NCBI GenBank assembly: GCA_027214345.1 | Contig: JAPWHR010000010.1 | Location: 124,001 to 188,000, forward strand | Origin: Comamonadaceae bacterium G21597-S1 | GTDB lineage: Bacteria > Pseudomonadota > Gammaproteobacteria > Burkholderiales > Burkholderiaceae_C | Reading direction: 5' to 3' | DNA length: 64,000 nt | Shown here: positions 57,666 to 64,000 of the stretch, piece by piece | Layout: the number at the start of each line of letters is the position of its first letter | Position numbering within the stretch: position 1 is the first letter of the stretch | The notes under the pieces: model-generated | The model's database searches: none | The model's input: only the letters and a program-made list of their open reading frames with translations | What the model was told of the DNA's origin: nothing | Translations under genes and position numbers: made by a program

Positions 57666-58631
57666 ATGGGAAACAGACCTGACAACATGGGGCGCCAGCA
57701 GCGCGTGCAGCGCCGCGCGGTGCACGGAGTGCTGCTGCTCGACAAGCCGCTGGGCCTGTCGAGCAACCAGGCGCTGCAAAAGGCCAAGTGGTTGCTGCGC
57801 GCCGAGAAGGCCGGCCACACCGGCACGCTCGATCCGCTGGCCACCGGCGTGTTGCCGCTGTGTTTCGGCGCAGCGACCAAGTTCAGCCAGTTGCACCTGG
57901 ACGCCGACAAGACCTATGACGCGGTCGCCCGGCTGGGCATCACGACGACGACCGGCGACGCCGAAGGCGAGCACGTGCAGGTGCGCCCGGTGGCCGTCGA
58001 CGCCGATGCGCTGGCACGGGTGCAGGCCCGCTTCACCGGTCCGATCGCGCAGACCCCGCCCATGCACAGCGCATTGAAGAAGGACGGCAAGCCCCTGTAC
58101 GAATACGCGCGTGCCGGTATCGATGTCGAGCGCGAACCGCGCCAGGTCGTGATCCATGCGCTGGAGCTGACGCTGTCCGAGGATGCCGCCGGCGAGCCCG
58201 TGCTCGCGATGCGGGTGCGGTGCAGCAAGGGCACCTATATCCGCACGCTGGCGCAGGACATCGGCGAGGCGCTGGGCTGCGGCGCCCACCTGACGCTGCT
58301 GCGCCGCGTCGAGACCGGCGGCTTTCACCTGGACGCATGTGTCACGCTGGATGCGCTCGAGCAAATGGGCGAGGCCGAACGGCTGGCGCGGTTGCAGCCG
58401 GTGGAGACCCTGCTGCGCGATCACGTGCCGGTCATACTGCCGGCGCAAGATGCGGGGCGATTCCTCAGCGGCGTGCGACGGCGCGGCCCCTGGCCGGACA
58501 ACCCCCGCGTGGCGGTGTTCGGGCAGACGCCCCACGCCTTGCTGGGCTCTGCCCACGTGCGTGCCGGCGAGCTGATCCCCGACCGCCTGCTGAGCCCGCT
58601 CGAGATCGAGCAAACCCTGGCCGGCCACTGA
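57666..58631 (+). CDS. truB: tRNA pseudouridine(55) synthase TruB
   Basis: 321 residues. The catalytic Asp is in KAGHTGTLDPLATGVLPL (about residue 62); KTYDAVARLGITTTTGDAEG and CSKGTYIRTLAQDIGEALG follow. It makes pseudouridine 55 in tRNA. No clear Shine-Dalgarno is seen before either ATG 57666 or the in-frame ATG 57687; the former is chosen for length. Confidence 0.92.
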   Translation: MGNRPDNMGRQQRVQRRAVHGVLLLDKPLGLSSNQALQKAKWLLRAEKAGHTGTLDPLATGVLPLCFGAATKFSQLHLDADKTYDAVARLGITTTTGDAEGEHVQVRPVAVDADALARVQARFTGPIAQTPPMHSALKKDGKPLYEYARAGIDVEREPRQVVIHALELTLSEDAAGEPVLAMRVRCSKGTYIRTLAQDIGEALGCGAHLTLLRRVETGGFHLDACVTLDALEQMGEAERLARLQPVETLLRDHVPVILPAQDAGRFLSGVRRRGPWPDNPRVAVFGQTPHALLGSAHVRAGELIPDRLLSPLEIEQTLAGH

Positions 58632-58661
58632 ATTTCCGAAAAAGTATCCCGAAAGACCACC

Positions 58662-60494
<1,833 letters not shown>

Positions 60495-60564
60495 GCGCTT
60501 GCCGGACGGGTGGGGCCTGCGGCGCCACATCCGCCGAGCGGTGCCGCGTCCGGCCCTATCGCGC

Positions 60565-60933
60565 TCAGTGGTGGCGCACGCCGCTGGTGCGGTGCCGGAA
60601 CAAGGGGTTGGTCTTCGGAAACAACTGGCTGATGCGGGCCAGCGAACCCCGTGCATGCGATTCGCCCCGGGTGGTCGCAATGGCATGCATCAGCGCCGAT
60701 CGCGTGTACCACAGCGCTTCGAGGTCGGCTGCGAACAGGATCTGGCGTTCCACTTGCGCCAGATCGGCACCCGCGTCCTCACCCAGGGCCGCCAGCATGG
60801 CCCGGCGGATGCCGTCGACATCGCCTTTTTCTTGCGCGTTTGCGGGCCCGCGCAACAAGCCGAACAGGCTGTCACGCAGCTTGGTTCCGACGAGCCTGGT
60901 GCGCGCCAAGCGAGCGCTTGTTGCCGGCTTCAT
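60565..60933 (-). CDS. Hypothetical protein
   Basis: 122 residues, basic and helical, with no signal peptide. It has KLRDSLFGLLRGPANAQEKG, RRAMLAALGEDAGADLAQVE and a central EALWYTRSALMHAIATTRGE. It resembles no enzyme I recognise. The coding strand opposes typA; codon usage looks normal. Short proteins of this kind occur in Alcaligenaceae, but the function is unknown. Confidence 0.6.
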   Translation of the reverse strand: MKPATSARLARTRLVGTKLRDSLFGLLRGPANAQEKGDVDGIRRAMLAALGEDAGADLAQVERQILFAADLEALWYTRSALMHAIATTRGESHARGSLARISQLFPKTNPLFRHRTSGVRHH

Positions 60934-61066
60934 GATGCTTGCATTCTGAACCGCGACGCCGCCGCAGGCAAGTGCGGCGGTCAGGCACCGCGGGCGCGGG
61001 CCCGGGCCCAGGTCCATGCCCTGCGTGGCGTGCTGCGAGGGCTGGACCCGACCCTCTTGACCTGGT

Positions 61067-61555
61067 TCACTTGTTCCGCGTCTTCATCGCGCGTTCGACT
61101 TCGCGCTTGCCTTCGCGGTCCTTGATCGTGTCGCGCTTGTCGTGTTCGGCCTTGCCCTTGGCCAGCGCGATCTCGCATTTGACCTTGCCGGCCTTCCAGT
61201 GCAGGTTGATCGGCACCAGCGTGTAGCCTTTCTGCTCGACCTTGCCGACCAGCCGCTTGATCTCCTCCTTGTGCATCAGCAGCTTCTTGGTGCGGACCTT
61301 GTCCGGGCTGACGTGGGTCGAGGCCGTGCCCAGCGGGTTGATCTGGCAGCCGATCAGGAATAGCTCGCCCTCGCGGATCACCACATAACCGTCGGTCAGC
61401 TGCACCTTGCCGGCGCGCAGGGACTTGACCTCCCAGCCTTCGAGCACCAGGCCGGCCTCGAACCGCTCCTCGAAAAAGTAGTTGTACGCCGCCTTCTTGT
61501 TGTCGGCGATGCGGGACGATTTCTGCGCTGCGGATTCGGAGTTCTTTTTTGCCAT
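61067..61555 (-). CDS. smpB: SsrA-binding protein SmpB
   Basis: 162 residues: [20 protein letters not shown] and [20 protein letters not shown] are diagnostic, followed by the basic C-terminal tail needed for tmRNA function ([13 protein letters not shown]). SmpB brings tmRNA to stalled ribosomes. It is divergent from ratA, an arrangement conserved in proteobacteria. Confidence 0.95.
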   Translation of the reverse strand: MAKKNSESAAQKSSRIADNKKAAYNYFFEERFEAGLVLEGWEVKSLRAGKVQLTDGYVVIREGELFLIGCQINPLGTASTHVSPDKVRTKKLLMHKEEIKRLVGKVEQKGYTLVPINLHWKAGKVKCEIALAKGKAEHDKRDTIKDREGKREVERAMKTRNK

Positions 61556-61624
61556 GGGTGCAAGATGGGGGTTGTCTATCGTGCGAACAAGGCTTGTCTA
61601 CAATCCTGCGCAGTCCCGCATTCT

Positions 61625-62068
61625 ATGAAAACAGTCCACAAGTCGGTCCTGATCTGGTATCACCCTCAGGAAATGTATGCGTTGGTCACCGATGTGGCTT
61701 CCTATCCGCAGTTCCTTCCCTGGTGCGACCATGCCGACGTGCTCGAAGAGCACGAGGACGGCATGACGGCCGAAATCGGCATCTCGATCGGCGGCGTGCG
61801 CCAGACCTTCACCACCCGCAACCGGCATACGGCCGACCGCGCAGTCGACCTGCAACTGGTCCGGGGCCCGTTCTCCCGACTCGAGGGTCACTGGAAGTTC
61901 ACACCGCTTGGCGATGGGTCAGAGCGAGCCTGCCGGGTCGAATTGAACCTGGACTACGGGTTCGACAATGTCGCGCTGGGCAAACTCGTCGGGCCAGTGT
62001 TCGACCGCATTGCAGCCAGCCTTGTGGACGCGTTCGTCAAGCGGGCACAGCAGGTCTACGGCGCCTGA
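61625..62068 (+). CDS. RatA/Coq10-like SRPBCC protein
   Basis: 147 residues with a START/Coq10 fold. MKTVHKSVLIWYHPQEMYAL and VASYPQFLPWCDHADVLEE are typical of the family, named RatA (ribosome association toxin) in E. coli and a coenzyme Q-binding protein in other organisms. ratB follows six bases downstream. The true role here, toxin or quinone chaperone, is undecided. Confidence 0.88.
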   Translation: MKTVHKSVLIWYHPQEMYALVTDVASYPQFLPWCDHADVLEEHEDGMTAEIGISIGGVRQTFTTRNRHTADRAVDLQLVRGPFSRLEGHWKFTPLGDGSERACRVELNLDYGFDNVALGKLVGPVFDRIAASLVDAFVKRAQQVYGA

Positions 62069-62074
62069 GGCGGC

Positions 62075-62413
62075 ATGTCGATCCGGGTCACGCTGGTTTT
62101 TTCGCCCGGCCCGCGCATGGTGCACGAGCAAACACTCGACCTGCCCCCCGGTACGACCGCCCGCCAAGCCTTGCAAGGCGCCGCGGCGCTGCTCGATCGC
62201 CACGGTTTCGCGTCCGGTCCCGGCCTGGCGTTCGGCATTTGGGGGCGCAAGGTCGATGGCGGCCGTCCGCTCGAAGACGGCGACCGGCTGGAGCTGTACC
62301 GGCCGCTGCGGGTCGATCCCAAGGTGGCCAGGCGAGCCCGGTTCGAGGCCCAGGGCGCGGGGCCGGCCGGATTGTTCGCGCGCCGGCGTCCGGGCGCCAA
62401 GGCGGGCTACTGA
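62075..62413 (+). CDS. RnfH/RatB family ubiquitin-like protein
   Basis: 112 residues with a beta-grasp fold. SIRVTLVFSPGPRMVHEQTL, LPPGTTARQALQGA and GDRLELYRPLRVDPKVARR are the family markers. Usually partner to the RatA-like gene directly upstream. Function unclear in most species. Confidence 0.88.
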   Translation: MSIRVTLVFSPGPRMVHEQTLDLPPGTTARQALQGAAALLDRHGFASGPGLAFGIWGRKVDGGRPLEDGDRLELYRPLRVDPKVARRARFEAQGAGPAGLFARRRPGAKAGY

Positions 62414-62449
62414 CGCGCCGGCCGGTGTGTCGGCGCCCGGCGGGGCCGA

Positions 62450-62962
62450 TCAGTCGCAGTTGGTCGCGATCACGGTCTGGATCTTCTTCTGCTCGGCAGC
62501 GCGGGCCGCGTCATCGAGGATTTCCCGCTCGCCCTTGGCATTGGTGATCGACACCCGCACGCCCGAATTCATCAGCGCCTGGTTGGCCCGGGCCTTTTCG
62601 CAGTTCGTGGCCCGGACCTTGGCCAGGCGTTCGGCCTCCGCCTTGACCTTGGCCTTCGCTTCGGCCTCGGCCTGCCGGGTCTTGGCCTGCAAGTCCTTGT
62701 CGTTGTCGCCGAGTTGCGGCGCGGCGGGACCCGTGGCCGCCGCGGGTGCGGTCGCCGGCGCCGACGCGGCGGCGTTGACTGCAGCGGGCGCGACGGTGGC
62801 CTTGCCCGGCTGCTTGAGGATGTTCTTCACCGGAATGTCCGACGGCGGGGGCTGGTCGCTGTAGACCTTGCGGCCGCTTTTGTCGATCCATTGCCACTGC
62901 GCCTGTGCTGTTGCGGCAATCAGCCACATGGAACATACGAGTAGGGTTCGGATGCGTCGCAT
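62450..62962 (-). CDS. DUF4124-containing exported protein
   Basis: 170 residues: signal peptide (LLVCSMWLIAATAQAQ), then a DUF4124 domain WQWIDKSGRKVYSDQPPPSD, an Ala/Pro-rich spacer and a Lys/Ala/Glu-rich coiled coil (about residues 85-125). Periplasmic, role unknown. Divergent from guaB. Confidence 0.82.
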   Translation of the reverse strand: MRRIRTLLVCSMWLIAATAQAQWQWIDKSGRKVYSDQPPPSDIPVKNILKQPGKATVAPAAVNAAASAPATAPAAATGPAAPQLGDNDKDLQAKTRQAEAEAKAKVKAEAERLAKVRATNCEKARANQALMNSGVRVSITNAKGEREILDDAARAAEQKKIQTVIATNCD

Positions 62963-63027
62963 GAGAGGCAGTTTACGCCGAAGGGGCCTTGCCGTGACGG
63001 GTACAATTCCCCATTTGGAGCTTTCAC

Positions 63028-64000
<973 letters not shown>

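Overview
The window is high-GC DNA of a beta-proteobacterium, most likely an Alcaligenaceae-like member of the Burkholderiales. Three things suggest this: three Bug/TctC-type periplasmic receptors without TctA/TctB partners, the housekeeping gene order rimP-nusA-infB-rbfA-truB followed by typA, and the divergent smpB / ratA-ratB pair. About 55 protein genes or gene remnants and one tRNA are supported. Both ends are cut: a mnmC-like gene at the left edge and guaB at the right edge.

Layout. 1-1970: a degenerate mnmC, yggX and dsbB. 2194-3381: an open frame joining the front of a type I secretion exporter to the tail of an RTX protein. 3.5-13.7 kb: a predicted carbohydrate-acid island with an enolase-superfamily dehydratase, a LysR regulator, a Bug receptor, a complete MalEFGK-type ABC importer, a D-apionate-lactonase-like protein and an SDR dehydrogenase. 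13.7-29.7 kb: mostly core genes, namely a ParA-like ATPase, argA, hrpA, a DMT transporter, an aminotransferase, cysB, a small CbiX, lptG-lptF, the divergent pepA-holC, and a LivK-type receptor ending at a strong terminator.

29.8-42.5 kb is accessory. It opens with a broken group II intron placed directly after the livK-type terminator. Next comes a translationally coupled operon of a ThDP enzyme, a transthyretin-like protein and a GMC oxidoreductase, divergent from a Tat-type Bug receptor and followed by a Crp/Fnr regulator. Then come a CaiB-type CoA-transferase, another Bug receptor, an acyl-CoA dehydrogenase, an enoyl-CoA hydratase remnant and a LysR regulator. The block ends in decayed DNA beside tRNA-Ser(GGA), with a frameshifted trypco2 domain, a possible peptidase remnant and an IS3-type transposase scrap.

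42.9-64 kb is core again: an Orn/Lys/Arg decarboxylase, fabI, the yejABEF peptide importer (interrupted by a hairpin repeat pair), the rimP-nusA-infB-rbfA-truB operon behind a promoter-proximal terminator, typA, smpB / ratA-ratB, and guaB.

The best candidates for undescribed biology are the ThDP / transthyretin-like / GMC operon, the ABC importer plus lactonase-like cluster, the exporter-RTX in-frame fusion, and two repeat families: a 78-bp tandem palindrome before the aminotransferase, and a 61-bp pair inside yej whose stems covary.
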